Source: Calliphora vicina (taxonomy: Eukaryota; Arthropoda; Insecta; Diptera; Calliphoridae). From it: DNA of 64,000 bases. The DNA lies in the NCBI RefSeq assembly GCF_958450345.1, contig NC_088784.1, forward strand, positions 58,522,247 to 58,586,246, read 5' to 3'. The position numbers and the translations under genes were made by a program. Positions 13,272 through 24,389 of this stretch are shown piece after piece (the first letter of the stretch is position 1; each line of letters opens with the position of its first letter). The notes beneath the pieces were generated by a model. That model searched no databases. It worked only from the letters and a program-made list of their open reading frames with translations, and was not told the origin of the DNA.

Positions 13272-13350
13272 TTATAGAGGGTCTTCCAATAGTGATTTCT
13301 GAACTTCGACTGTTGATAGCTTCAACAATATGGCGTTGAAGCTACATCTT
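13272..13350 (+). mobile_element. terminal fragment of the AGGGTCTTCCAATAG transposon family
   Basis: AGGGTCTTCCAATAGTGATTT followed by TTCAACAATATGGCGTTGAAGC repeats the terminal region of the elements at 4635 and 63172. Nothing of the transposase is left. It is a solo end or decayed MITE. Confidence 0.6.
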
Positions 13351-16300
13351 TTATGTAGAATAATCGAATAAAACGAATAAATGTTCATATATGTATATTT
13401 AAATTGCTTAAAATTTTTCATAATTTCAAATTTAAATAAGTAATAATGACTCACAAAAATTGTATTGGTTCTTAAATTCGACAAATAACTAAAGACAAAG
13501 GGACTTTCGATCACTGTAGATGAGTGTTCTATAAATATATAAATATTGCTGCAAGAAGTTACAATTCCAAAAAAAAACAAATCTTTCAAATTTTTAACTT
13601 AGGACTTGAAGCAATGAAAAAAATATTTGTTATTTAGCTGGCGAAATATTAGAAGAATCGTAATTAATAATCAAAATTTTAACTTAGATTAAAGTGGTGT
13701 TGAATGTGATGGAGAATGTGATTTTGAAACGGTCGTCGAAAGTGATCTTGAGGATGACATTTATAATGATTACGTTGAAATAGATAAAGGCCATGATCTA
13801 AAAATATATGTATATAAGTGATGTTATTAACCGCGTACGTAAGTGTTGCAAAATATTTAATAAACCGAATGATAAACACAGATATTGCAAACTAACGTTT
13901 TGTTGCAAGAAAAGCTTAACGTTCGTCTTATATATGATTTTGAACATCGTTAAACATGTTTGTCTAACATGGTAATAAACTTTTTGTGTATTTGTAAATG
14001 CGTCAATCATGCACTACCTGTCTTCAAATTAGCCACGTTCACTGACAATGATATCAAACTTTGGACAGATTCCCTTTATTGTGTAATTCCCCAAGACCTC
14101 TTTATTAAGCAGAGATTCGGCAACCTTGATAGAGCTTGATGTATAATACAATTTGTTATAAATAATTTAGAAATAGTGAATAATTAATTTACTAAAGAAT
14201 TAGTTACTCAATTTAAAATCCGAATTAATGAACGACATAACAAAGTTCTTAATACGTTTATATTGTATTTGAATTCAGGATCATGTCCAACTAGCTCAAA
14301 TTTTCTTAAAGCATAGCTCTAAAACGGAAACTAAAGGGTTTGCTAGTCAATTGTTTTGTCGATTGTTCGGGAGATAATCTGATCAGAATATTTCTGTTGA
14401 AAATTTAATGATGGACTTTGTTTTCGAATGTTTTTTAACTTTTTCAATACTTGAATTGTTATCTTTAATGTTATTTTTTGTTTTTCTTTAACAATAAAAT
14501 ATTAAAAAACCGACATCAAAACTTCATTCTTTACTTTTTTTAAAAAAAAAAAAATTATTCGAATAATTCGATTAATTTTAAACGTGTGATCGAATTATTC
14601 GAACAAGGTAAAATCTCTTATTCGAATTATTCGTTAATTCGAACAAGAGAAAAATCGAATAATTCGAATACCATATTAACTACTCAATTTTATGTATATA
14701 AAAAAAGTTAAATTTTGTGAAAATGAGCGAATTCACTTAATTGGGAATAAATTCAAAAAGAATCAATCGATTTTTATCTTCTCATTTTGTTGGTATTATA
14801 TGCGGCTTTGCGACAATGTAATCAACCTAAACAAGTTCAGCCGTTTTCGATTTTTCATGAGTTTTTTAAAACACAAAAAAATATATTTTTGACTTCAATT
14901 TGTTGTTATAACTCCGAAACTACTGAACCGATTAAAACGCAATATATAAACAGATTAAAGATTATGTAAATTTGAACTTATTTAAGTTTACTTCAATAAT
15001 ATCGGACTAACCCTTTTTGAGTTATCATAAATTATGTGGAGAAACATTTAAAAAATTACAATTTGGTAACCCTTATGCATCAAATCTATATAGTGGATAG
15101 TGAAGCATTTTTTTGCTGTTGACCTGTGTAATTAATGGTATAATAAAATAATATTCTTAAAAACACAAAAAACGAAAATATTTTATTATGTTGTTTTATT
15201 TTTATAATAAAGAGTCTTTACTAATTTACAATTTAATTAATTTATTTGTTTATCTTTGTTCTAAAGTTATTTTTGATTATTCATCAATAAAAAAATTAAT
15301 AGCCACTTTGGATACCTTTGAACCCACTGTGCAACGTCTAGGAGATTTTTAAAATTATTTTAAATTAAATATATTTGTTGATGTTGCATACATTCTTCTA
15401 AATACATAGTAATGTATGTAAGTAAATACTCGTACCATTTTATGTTTTCTACATACATATGTAGAATTGAAGCGTGAACATATTTTAGTTTTAACAAGAG
15501 TTTATACTTAATAGTTGGCTGTAAAAATGCTTAAATTTCTCAGTTAAAATAAATGCCAGTTTTTGCAAAAGGCACTTCATTTTATCGAGTATGCTGCTTA
15601 ACTCTTTTGTTTTCACCTCTAATATGCAAAAAAACATACAGTTGGTTGGTGTCTTAAGATTTTCTTAGTTTTTAAATGAAGTACTATGTGGCAAGAAGAA
15701 AATATTAATAAGTTAAAATTGTAATTTCTTGGAATACATTTCATAATTTTAAATTCCTCCCATACACTCGAAATAAATTCTTCACGAACTCTATTTAAAG
15801 GCAAGTAAACAAACCTTTATTTTTCTACACCCATTTTAGCCATAAAAATATGCTTTTGTGTATGTGAGGTGAATTCAAATGAAGCCAATACTCGTAGTTA
15901 TTATATAATTTATTAATATTCGTATGAAATTTATTTTCTTATTGTGGATTATAAAATATACTTTTTAATCCCCTCTTTCTTTTCATGGGTATTTTTTAAA
16001 CAAATTTACAGTTAAATTGTTGTATGACGTAGTTTGCATATTAATTGCATATTTATGCTCGTAGAATTAATTTAGATCATTTTATTTTCTTATCATATTC
16101 AGTTTTTTTTTTGTGTGGAAAGGTGCGTCTTGAGTTATTAAAAATTAAATAATGGTTTTTTATGATATTTATTAAAAAAAATATTGATGAATATCTCAAG
16201 AAAATAAAAGATTTTTTTTCAATTAAAAATTTGCATATCGATGTGTATTTGCACAGAATTGATTATTTTAAATCGTATTATATAATAAAATAGTTTTGTG

Positions 16301-16844
16301 TTTTTAATTTAGTTTAGATTCCATATTAATTCGAGCTATTTCATTGTATTGAAGTGAAGATTAAAGCTTATCATTAAATATTAATTAAATTTAATATTTT
16401 GGTGTTATAATTTCTCTTGTTACTAATTAGCACTATCAGTTCAAAATGGTCGAACAAATCATTTAAAGTAATTTATTAAAACTATAAATATTTAACATTA
16501 ATTAACCTAATTTAATGATGTTTTTTGCATAGAAGACACAAATAACATGTACAAAAATACTATTTTTACTAATTTTGAGCAAAATTCGTACAAGAACAAA
16601 ACACATTTCTGTGCTATTTTAAATTGTATTAGCATTTAACCAGCTATTTTGTTGGAGGAATCGTTAAAGTAAAACAATTTACTGTCAATATTTAAGTTAT
16701 TTTTGCGAAAGCATACATTTGAAAATATTTTACTAATTGTATGAAGTTTTTTTATGAGGTTCTGTTCCTATATTTCGGAATTCATTAATATAGAAAATTC
16801 AGAAAGTTCCATTGACAAATTAAGAAGTGCCACTTATGTTATGG
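13351..16844. other. non-coding, AT-rich
   Basis: No exon recognised. At 14555-14670 the sequence is built of TTCGAATTATTCG-like palindromic words in both orientations. Several short open frames occur, including an asparagine/phenylalanine-rich 66-codon frame at 14692, without motifs. Confidence 0.45.
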
Positions 16845-16957
16845 TTTTCTATAGCGAACGAGTACTTTGAGTGGAAATTTAACATGTGTTTTGTTATTGT
16901 AACAAAAACAAAATACATGTAAAACGTCCACTGAAAGCACTCATTCGCTATAGAAAA
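16845..16957. mobile_element. 113-bp palindromic MITE
   Basis: Arms TTTTCTATAGCG ... CGCTATAGAAAA with continued pairing inward (AGTGGA / TCCACT, ACATGT / ACATGT, TTTTGTTA / TAACAAAA) to a very short loop near 16900. Almost the whole element is one hairpin. Confidence 0.8.
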
Positions 16958-17159
16958 ACAGCACATTAGTCTTCATAAAAATAAAATAAACTAAAAACAA
17001 ATAATGTACTCTCATTGTGAATTCTTACTCATTAATAATTCTCACTCACTCAGTACAATATATGTTTATTTTCATGTTTCTAGATCCATTACTATAATTC
17101 AAAAAGCATCATTAGAAGATCGAAATTTTACCATTAAATATTTTGATAAAAGTACCATC

Positions 17160-17806
17160 AAATAAAAGTACCTTGTGGCATAGAGAAACATAGAGCGGAA
17201 ACTAGAAAAAAACTCAAACAAAAAATTTATTCAAAATAATCACACATACGAGTGTTGTTTTTGTTTTCACATAGTTTTTTCCATAGAGAAAATATACTTA
17301 GAGCGGAAACTAAAAAAAAACTCAAACAAAAAAATTACTCAAAAAAGTTACACATACGAGAGTTGTTTTCACATAGTTTTTTTACTAATACATTCTCACC
17401 ACTTATGTTTTTGACAACTAAATTAGTTCTTTGACAGGAGAGTTTCCGTTCTATGTCTATGGTGTTTGTTACTCATACATTCTCACCACTTAGGTTTCTG
17501 ACAACTGAGTTAGGTCTTTGACAGGAAAGTTTCCGCTCCCAATTAGCATGTATGTAGTATGAAATGAATTTGACTCTGATTGTTTTTTTGTTGTTATCAA
17601 ATTGTTTATTGTAACTATAGAGAAACATAGAGCGGAAACTAGAAAAAAACTCAAACAAAAAAATTTCTCAAAATAATAACACATACGAGTGTTGTTTTTG
17701 TTTTCACATAGTTTTTGCTACTATTACATTCTCACCACTTAGGTTTCTGACAACTAAATTACGTCTTTGACATGAGAGTTTCCGCTCTATGTCTATTCTC
17801 TATGAT
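17160..17806. repeat. three related blocks bounded by AGAGCGGAAACT and its inverse
   Basis: CATAGAGCGGAAACTAGAAAAAAACTCAAAC occurs in near-identical form at about 17189, 17298 and 17627. Each is followed by ACACATACGAG, TTTTCACATAG, CATTCTCACCACTTA and TTTGACA, and then AGTTTCCG(C/T)TC at 17440, 17522 and 17777, the inverse of the start. The blocks look like one terminal-inverted-repeat element inserted or duplicated several times. A related right end is at 30925-30945. Confidence 0.7.
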
Positions 17807-19589
17807 TGTAACCGAATATATATTTTCTATTTATTTTTTTAGTTTTTTATAGGATATATATTGTTTTACTATAATAGAAAAATCTGTCACGTACGATATT
17901 AAATTTTATTTATTATAAAATCATCCAAAGATTGTTTTTATTTAAATATGACGTATTGCGAAGGAACAAATATTTAAAAAGAAAACATAACGCCTCTCAC
18001 GAGTCACAAATGTTTGTCACGCACGAGTCACAAATTATGTCACGTACGATTTACCCTTATTTCGCTCGATATTTCGGACAACAATGTTTCGAAAGAACTT
18101 GTTACATATTTTTTTAAAATATAGTACCCTCTGAATGGAACATAAAGACCACTATTATTTTTGCAAAATCTATTCCACTCTATAGGCGTACAAATGTCGT
18201 TACATACGGCCAGCAAAACTAGAAAAAAATGTCCCAAAATTGGTCATCAATAATTCGTATCGTCAAGAACAGCCGCGGTGGCCATATAATGTCGTATTGA
18301 TCTTCCAAATTTTGATTAAAATCTACTTGTGTTACTTTTTTCAAATATCAAGTTCTATCAGTCTTAAAATAACTTATTTTACGTATAATTCCATTTTTAT
18401 AGGTTTATTATTACAAACAATTAAAAAGGAGTCATTGAAACCAATCAATCAATAAAATGTTTCATTATCTAAGTCATTAATTGTTCTTACTTCATTCATG
18501 ATCATAATAAAAGCTTCATTTTATTTCTTTCTATATACATTTTTAAAGACATATATTTAAAAAGTACCATTAAATTCCCCATTTATTTATGAATTTAACT
18601 AAAGTTACATAACATTTGTTTATTTTTGTTAACCACAACAATTTACAAAATTAAACTACATAAAATAACTGCATTTGGCACTACAAACCAAAACAGTAAC
18701 TCTGGCATTTAATTTTAATACAAAATATTTAAACATTTATTTAACGAGTAGTTTTTACTGTGATTATTATTTAATTTCAAAAATAAATTTCGATTTCGTA
18801 ACTCTGCAACAACACACACACACACATGTGTATATGTATTAACGTATGTACTTATTTAACAAAGTGTAGTTAAATTAAAGACAAATTCAGGTAATTATTG
18901 TCGCTAGGAATATTAATGACTTTTTGTTGTTACACTGATTCATAACCACAATAAAAACTAGCGTAAACAAAGTACTTTTCGTGCATGGTTTTAGGCCGGT
19001 ATCAGATAATCACGTATTTCAGAGTAAAATTTCAAACACTTTTAAGTTTAAACAACTAAATAATAAATTTATTGTCGTAGGTTGCTGAATGTTGAATTTT
19101 GTTTTCGTTTCGATTTTTGTTTACGACCATGCGTGTGTCTGATTATCTTGGTGTCAGTTTTGGCTTTGTGTATTTTTTTTTTATTATTTTTTCCTAAAAG
19201 GAAGTAAATACGCTTTGATACATGGTAAAAAGTAAACAAAAAATTAAACTTACACCCAAAAAATTGTATTTGTAAACATATAATTAATCATTTCACAAGA
19301 CAAGACACATGCTCTCGCATTGTCAATAAAAATTTCGAAATTATGTTTTATTTCGCTAGAAAGGTCTTTCGAATACCGTTCATTTGATATATTGTCTTAG
19401 AATGTATTATTCGAGATATAAGTAAACATATTTGCAAATTTGAAACAACGTCGAAAGTAGCCTTCGGCGAAAATAATTTTTTTTACACGCACCTGTAGAC
19501 TTTATTTGAGGTTAATTTTGAACGCGATACGTAAATTGCAATAAAACCAAATTTTTTACTTATATCTCGTTCATTTATGGACTGATAAT
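17807..19589. other. non-coding, no gene recognised
   Basis: AT-rich, with an ACACACACAC microsatellite near 18815 and motif CACGTACGA repeated at 17888, 18017 and 18041. No splice-supported exon. Confidence 0.45.
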
Positions 19590-19825
19590 CAGGCCTGTCA
19601 CACATTTCGTTCGGAATGGTTTCAATTAAAACAAAAGTAAAATTTTTGGTACAGAAATTGATTAAAATTTTAAGAAAATCAAATAAATACAAACAAATAT
19701 CAATTCCACTTTGAAAACTGAAAGTGGTTACATTCCGAAAGAAATTTTCGTTTTACTTTTTGTGAAGAAGCAAATTACGGAATTAATTCCACTTTCGATC
19801 GGAATGAAATTCTGTGATAGGCCTG
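19590..19825. mobile_element. MITE with CAGGCCTGTCACA termini, about 236 bp
   Basis: Left CAGGCCTGTCACACATTTCG and right the inverse of CAGGCCTATCACAGAATTTC. An internal inverted pair CCACTTT / AAAGTGG is also visible. No target duplication confirmed. Confidence 0.65.
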
Positions 19826-20015
19826 TATGAAATCCATTCGGTTTGCCAAGAACTCATGTTGAAAAAAAACATTTCATGTTTACAATGCAGTATTTAAAAT
19901 ATTTAACCGTTTGGTATTGATATTTTTCTGAAAATTTAATTTTTATTTCTTTTTTACATGTTTTTGATTTTCTAATTTATATAATACTAGTTTCTAATTT
20001 ATATAATACTAGTTG

Positions 20016-20303
20016 ATCGCCCCGGCTTCGCCCGGTAGCATTTACTAATGTTAGTTCTTCTTAGTTCTTATTTGCAAATAAAATATCTAAATTTGTACTG
20101 CAGGGAGCTTTTTTATTACAGTTGCTGGCCTCACAAAAAAAAAGAATTTCCGAGTTTAACCCGGAATTTTTGATTTTTTTTCCTTTAGAAACCATCTCCT
20201 GAAAATTTCGAATCGAATAAAAAAAAATCAGCCAAATCGCTCCAGCCGTTTTCACGTGATGACATTACATACATGGACCATTTCATTTTTATATATATAG
20301 ATG
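20016..20303 (+). mobile_element. degraded retroposon 3' segment (CTAG-tGAtCGCCC start)
   Basis: Opens with CTAGTTGATCGCCCCGGCTTCGCCC and ends with AGCCGTTTTCACG, CATACATGGACC and a TATATATATAGAT tail. This composition is shared with 21377-21615, 35391-35965 and 58559-58812 and is typical of abundant insect retroposon 3' regions. No protein frame is left. Confidence 0.55.
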
Positions 20304-20357
20304 TTTAATCCTTAATTTATTGCTTTCCTATTACAATGTTGTGGATGCTAATGAGAT

Positions 20358-20991
20358 ACATATGACGGATTTCATGCCAAGTGAACCAACTTCTGAAATC
20401 GATGTCTTCCGATCAGGATGAAATTATCTCTATTGGATAGTAATCCAGGCACAATTTTCAACAAGATCAGCGGAGAATTTGCAAAATCAAAAACTTTTTG
20501 ATTTTTTTTTCAAAATGGGCCCCTTTTCCACTCGCATCCCAGCGACCAAACACCTCATAAATTAATGGAACTAAGTTTTCTTTTGATCAAAAAAAATTTT
20601 AAAAATTTCAAAAATTGTATGTCTTGAGTTACAAAATATTTATTTTGATAGATTTCCCAATAGCATCCCACTAAGCGAAAAACAGGATCTTCAAGGAAAA
20701 TATCTAAGCTTTCTTTTAAGCAAAAATTATAAGGGGTCCTTTTTGAAAAAAAGTCAACAAAATTTTTGATTTTGCAAAAAAAGTCAAAAATTGTATGTTT
20801 TGAGTTACAAAACATTTATTTTGATAGATATCCAACCTGCATTCCACTAAGCGACCAAATTGGTCATCAAGGAAAATATCTAAGCTTTCTTTTGACAAAA
20901 AAATAAATAAAAGGGCTCATTTTGAAAAAAATAGAACTAGAAGACGTCGATTTCAAAAGTTGGTTCACTTGACATGAAATCCCCCATATGT
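20358..20991. mobile_element. foldback element of the GATTTCATG-AAGTGAACCAACTT family, about 634 bp
   Basis: Left end ACATATGACGGATTTCATGCC and right end its near-exact inverse (CATGAAATCCCCCATATGT). Both arms then read AAGTGAACCAACTT, GAAATCGATGTCTTC. Inside are about 120-bp subrepeats (TTTGATAGAT.TCC, GCATCCCACTAAGCGA, ATTTTCCTTGAAGA type). Other copies lie at 32737-33145, 35959-36965 and 45527-48955. Confidence 0.75.
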
Positions 20992-21250
20992 ATATGTTAA
21001 AAAGTTTGTACTAAGTACAGTCATTCTAAGGCGATCTAGAAATATCCGTCCGTCCGTCTGTCGGTCTGTTGAAAACACGTGATTTCAACTAGCTCCCATA
21101 CAAATGACACCCCGGAATACTGTATGAGGATGGGTCCATAATTGATCCTAACCCAATATAACCCCTATATCGGAAAAATATTTTATTTTTACATGTTTAT
21201 AATGGGTATACAAGATTCGGTGCAGCCGAATATAACATTCTTCCTTGTTT
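20992..21250 (+). repeat. retroelement-derived dispersed sequence
   Basis: GTCCGTCCGTCTGTCGG, then AACTAGCTCCCATACAAATG and a terminal GATTCGGTGCAGCCGAATATA. Similar segments occur at 28009-28320 and 57640-58330. In flies this arrangement is common near retrotransposon ends. No coding frame. Confidence 0.5.
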
Positions 21251-21376
21251 TGATTTACGGTCGCTATTCATAAAGATTTTAAAACAATTCAAACACTTTT
21301 AATTTTCATATTTATCACGAATGTATTTATAAATACAAATAAGGCGAACAATAAATGTGAAGAAAATATGAAAAAC

Positions 21377-21615
21377 TAGCTGTCTCGGTAAACGTTGTTG
21401 TGCCATAGCTCACACAAAGTTTGAAGACTATCACTATAATAGTACTCCAGATATGCAATAATAAATGTTTACTTCATATGGGAGGTGTCATGCCCATTGT
21501 ACCTATATATGTCAATTGTGAATCTAAACCATCAAGGGACCCACTCAAACCCACACAACAAATTCTATCGAAATCGGCCCAGCCGTTAAGGAGGAGTTCA
21601 GTTCAGAATAATTAA
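21377..21615 (+). mobile_element. degraded retroposon 3' segment, copy 2
   Basis: CTAGCTGTCTCGGTAAACGTT, GCCATAGCTCACACAAAGTTTG, AGTACTCCAGATATGCAATA and CGGCCCAGCCGTTAAG match 58559-58780 closely, so this pair belongs to the same family. Confidence 0.65.
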
Positions 21616-23380
21616 TATCAACGTATTTATGTTCAGTTTCATATAACTGAGATAATAAATTTTCAATTTTCAAAAATGGATTTAGCATTTTTGCATGCCA
21701 CATTATAACAAGAAAAAACAAAATATTTGTAAACGTTATTCTAACGTTTTGTACTTAAATTAGCACGTTTGCTTACCAAGCCAACGATTTCGAAGATTTG
21801 AAAATTTGGACATCATTAAATCGAATCCATTATCATTATATTTAAGAGTTTCTGAGTTCCAAGTATAGGTGTCTTGGAATATAGTAGCAAAAAAAAATTA
21901 ACTAAAATAACTGAATGATATAACAGATTTTAATTATGAATAAACGATAACACTTACAATTTTTTTTCCGAGAAAACTGTCCAGCTCGAAAGAATCAATC
22001 GAAATGGAAAAAGAGTTATTTTTTGTGAGATTTCCTGACTTAGTCCATTTTCATAATAACTGCCTCAAAACAATAGTTTTATTTCACTAAATCTTTTTTA
22101 TGAGCATAAACTATTTTGTTATTTTAAGTGAAATAGAAAGTGGAATTTATTTTCTTGTGGTTTTTTAATCGCACCAAAAACAGTCACGCATTGTACAAAT
22201 TTTTCATGTTTCTCAGTTTTCTTGTTTCATGTTTATTTGACTTGAATGATTTTTTGTCAGATTTTATAATTTTTGCGTAGGTTTGTTTAATTGGTCTTCA
22301 GACTTGTGTGTAGTGGAACTAAATATTTTTATAAAAAAAAATAAAATGTTATTTTGAGTCAAGGAAAAACTACAGTGTTTTTTAATGCCGCATTAAACGT
22401 TTAAATAGCTAATTTAATTACTCATATAAGTAGTTAATTTCAAATAAATGATTATTTTTTAAGCGTTTTTAAATATTACCACCTTATGAGCAGTTAGTCT
22501 CATTAAAACTCGGTTTCATTTTGACAAATTTCCGTTTCAGTTATTGTTGTGGCTTTTTTTTTGCCAATTTATGATTTATTTATAACCCATTACCACAATT
22601 ATTTTTATTACTTTGTTTTTTTTTTAGCCGTGAAATGCTTGTGGAAGTTGCAACATCATTTAGTTGATTTGATTTCTTTTGATTTTCCTTAACAAAAATG
22701 GTCTTAGGTAGTTAAACCACTTTTACTTTCTATCGACAATATTTATTGTTTTTAATCAAAATATTTAATATAAAAAATAAACAATTTCATTTTCATTTAA
22801 AGAAATAATATTGAAAAAAATTGTCAGCCTTTTAAGTGTTACAGAAAAAACTAGCTTGAGTCATTTATACCAGCATTGTTTATTATTTTTTTTCTGTTTT
22901 ATCATTTTCAAATGAAAGTGAAAACTATTTTAAAAGTTAATTGGAAAATTTGCTTGTTGATACAAGTTTGTAGTAAATACAAATATGAATGTTTTAAATT
23001 CATACATACATATGTATTTCCATTAATAAATTGTGTCAATGGAAATTAGGTATTCACATCAGACAGGATCACAAAAAAAGTTACTCCAATTAGCTCTTAC
23101 AAAATAAGTTTGGTTGAATAGCAAGTTTAATTTAATTTTTTCCCATTCGATAAAAATTATATGATATTATTTAAGCTGGAAAATGACAGAAAATGTGGAA
23201 ATTGTCTCATAGTCTGAAAAGAGTTACCGATATAGTTATAAAGTAGTCCAAGTTTTCCATAATGAGTGACAAAATTAAAGTTCCCTTTATTAGTTGCTAC
23301 CGTGATGCTCAGTTGTAGTCTCAGAATATACGTCGTAAGGTTTCGGTCTAACCAAGGCCATATCATTACTGTGATTGTGC
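21616..23380. other. non-coding, no gene recognised
   Basis: AT-rich DNA with no repeat boundary or exon that I can support. A 69-codon minus-strand frame at 23157-23366 has no known motif. Confidence 0.45.
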
Positions 23381-23387
23381 AAGTAGG

Positions 23388-24180
23388 TTTACTTCTCCAC
23401 TTTTTTTAATGCTAAGTCAATGCAATATAATTGCCCGCTATGTTGCATATCATTATGGATGCCCGACATTCTTGTATTATACTCGATGTTGTGTATATAC
23501 CTGTCAGGTGTATATCCCTACATGATATTCTCTTACGCCACAGATACTTAGCTGCCTTTTTATAGTCGATATGTCGTCCTGCTGAATATTAAACCCAGTT
23601 GGATGTAGACACCTTCACCAATTCTTCCTCTTTTTAAAACCATGCGTATAAATGAACAAAATCAGATCCCTTAATCCCTTGTTATTCAACATTGAAGAAG
23701 AATGGCCTCGAAGTACAGTAGTCAATGTGATCTTTGTATAATTCCAAGGATTTATGCTTCAATGAATTAATTAAGAACACCGGAATCCAGTTTAGGATTG
23801 TAAATAAAATAATGTATAGTTTGAGGCCCTTTTTAGTGCCTTTACCAGAGAGAGATCCCATTAATTAGGTCTAATGACCGTCTAAAATAGAAAGTTCATA
23901 TTCCCATTATCTGATTGAAAACAGAACTAGTTCAGTCTTGCTTAGATTTATACGTAATAATACTCTTTGGTCGACTGAAACACGTATGTGAGTGCCAATG
24001 ATTCTTTCTAAAGTTTGCAGCAAGAAATATGATAAACTAATTGGTCTAAAATCATTGCGCTGGTATATGTCGATTCCCCTCCTTTTAAATTTTGCAGTGC
24101 ATTCCAACCATTGGTTGAGATCTTGCATAACTGAAGATTGCTGAGGACGTCCAAAGGGGGGAAGAAAATGCATTTTTCTA
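23388..24180 (-). pseudogene. non-LTR retrotransposon reverse-transcriptase fragment
   Basis: On the minus strand, 23907-24173 translates to a stretch with NDFRPISLSYFLLQTLERII and THIR, the conserved N(D/Y)RPISL...LLKxLE block of non-LTR reverse transcriptases (Jockey-like). The frame then jumps straight to INLSKTELVLFS, a motif normally well downstream, so the core with the YxDD box is deleted. The rest toward 23388 is frame-broken. Upstream of this fragment lies a 54-bp tandem duplication. Confidence 0.7.
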
Positions 24181-24206
24181 AATTAATAATTTAAATAATG
24201 TAAACT

Positions 24207-24314
24207 AGGCAAATTCAACAAATAAAGAAATACATTAAAATGTTGACAGATATCTATTTAAGGCAAATTCAACAAACAAAGAAATACATTAAAATGTTGA
24301 CAGATATCTATTTA
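24207..24314. repeat. 54-bp direct tandem duplication
   Basis: AGGCAAATTCAACAAA(T/C)AAAG ... CAGATATCTATTTA occurs twice back to back (24207-24260 and 24261-24314) with one mismatch, and a third AGGCA start follows. It lies 75 bases before the splice acceptor of the mucin gene, so it is a recent intronic duplication. Confidence 0.85.
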
Positions 24315-24389
24315 AGGCATTTTTGTTCCTACTATGTCAATGCATTAGTTATTTTATTTAATTTACTTTCATTTTCTCCTTCTTTTTAG

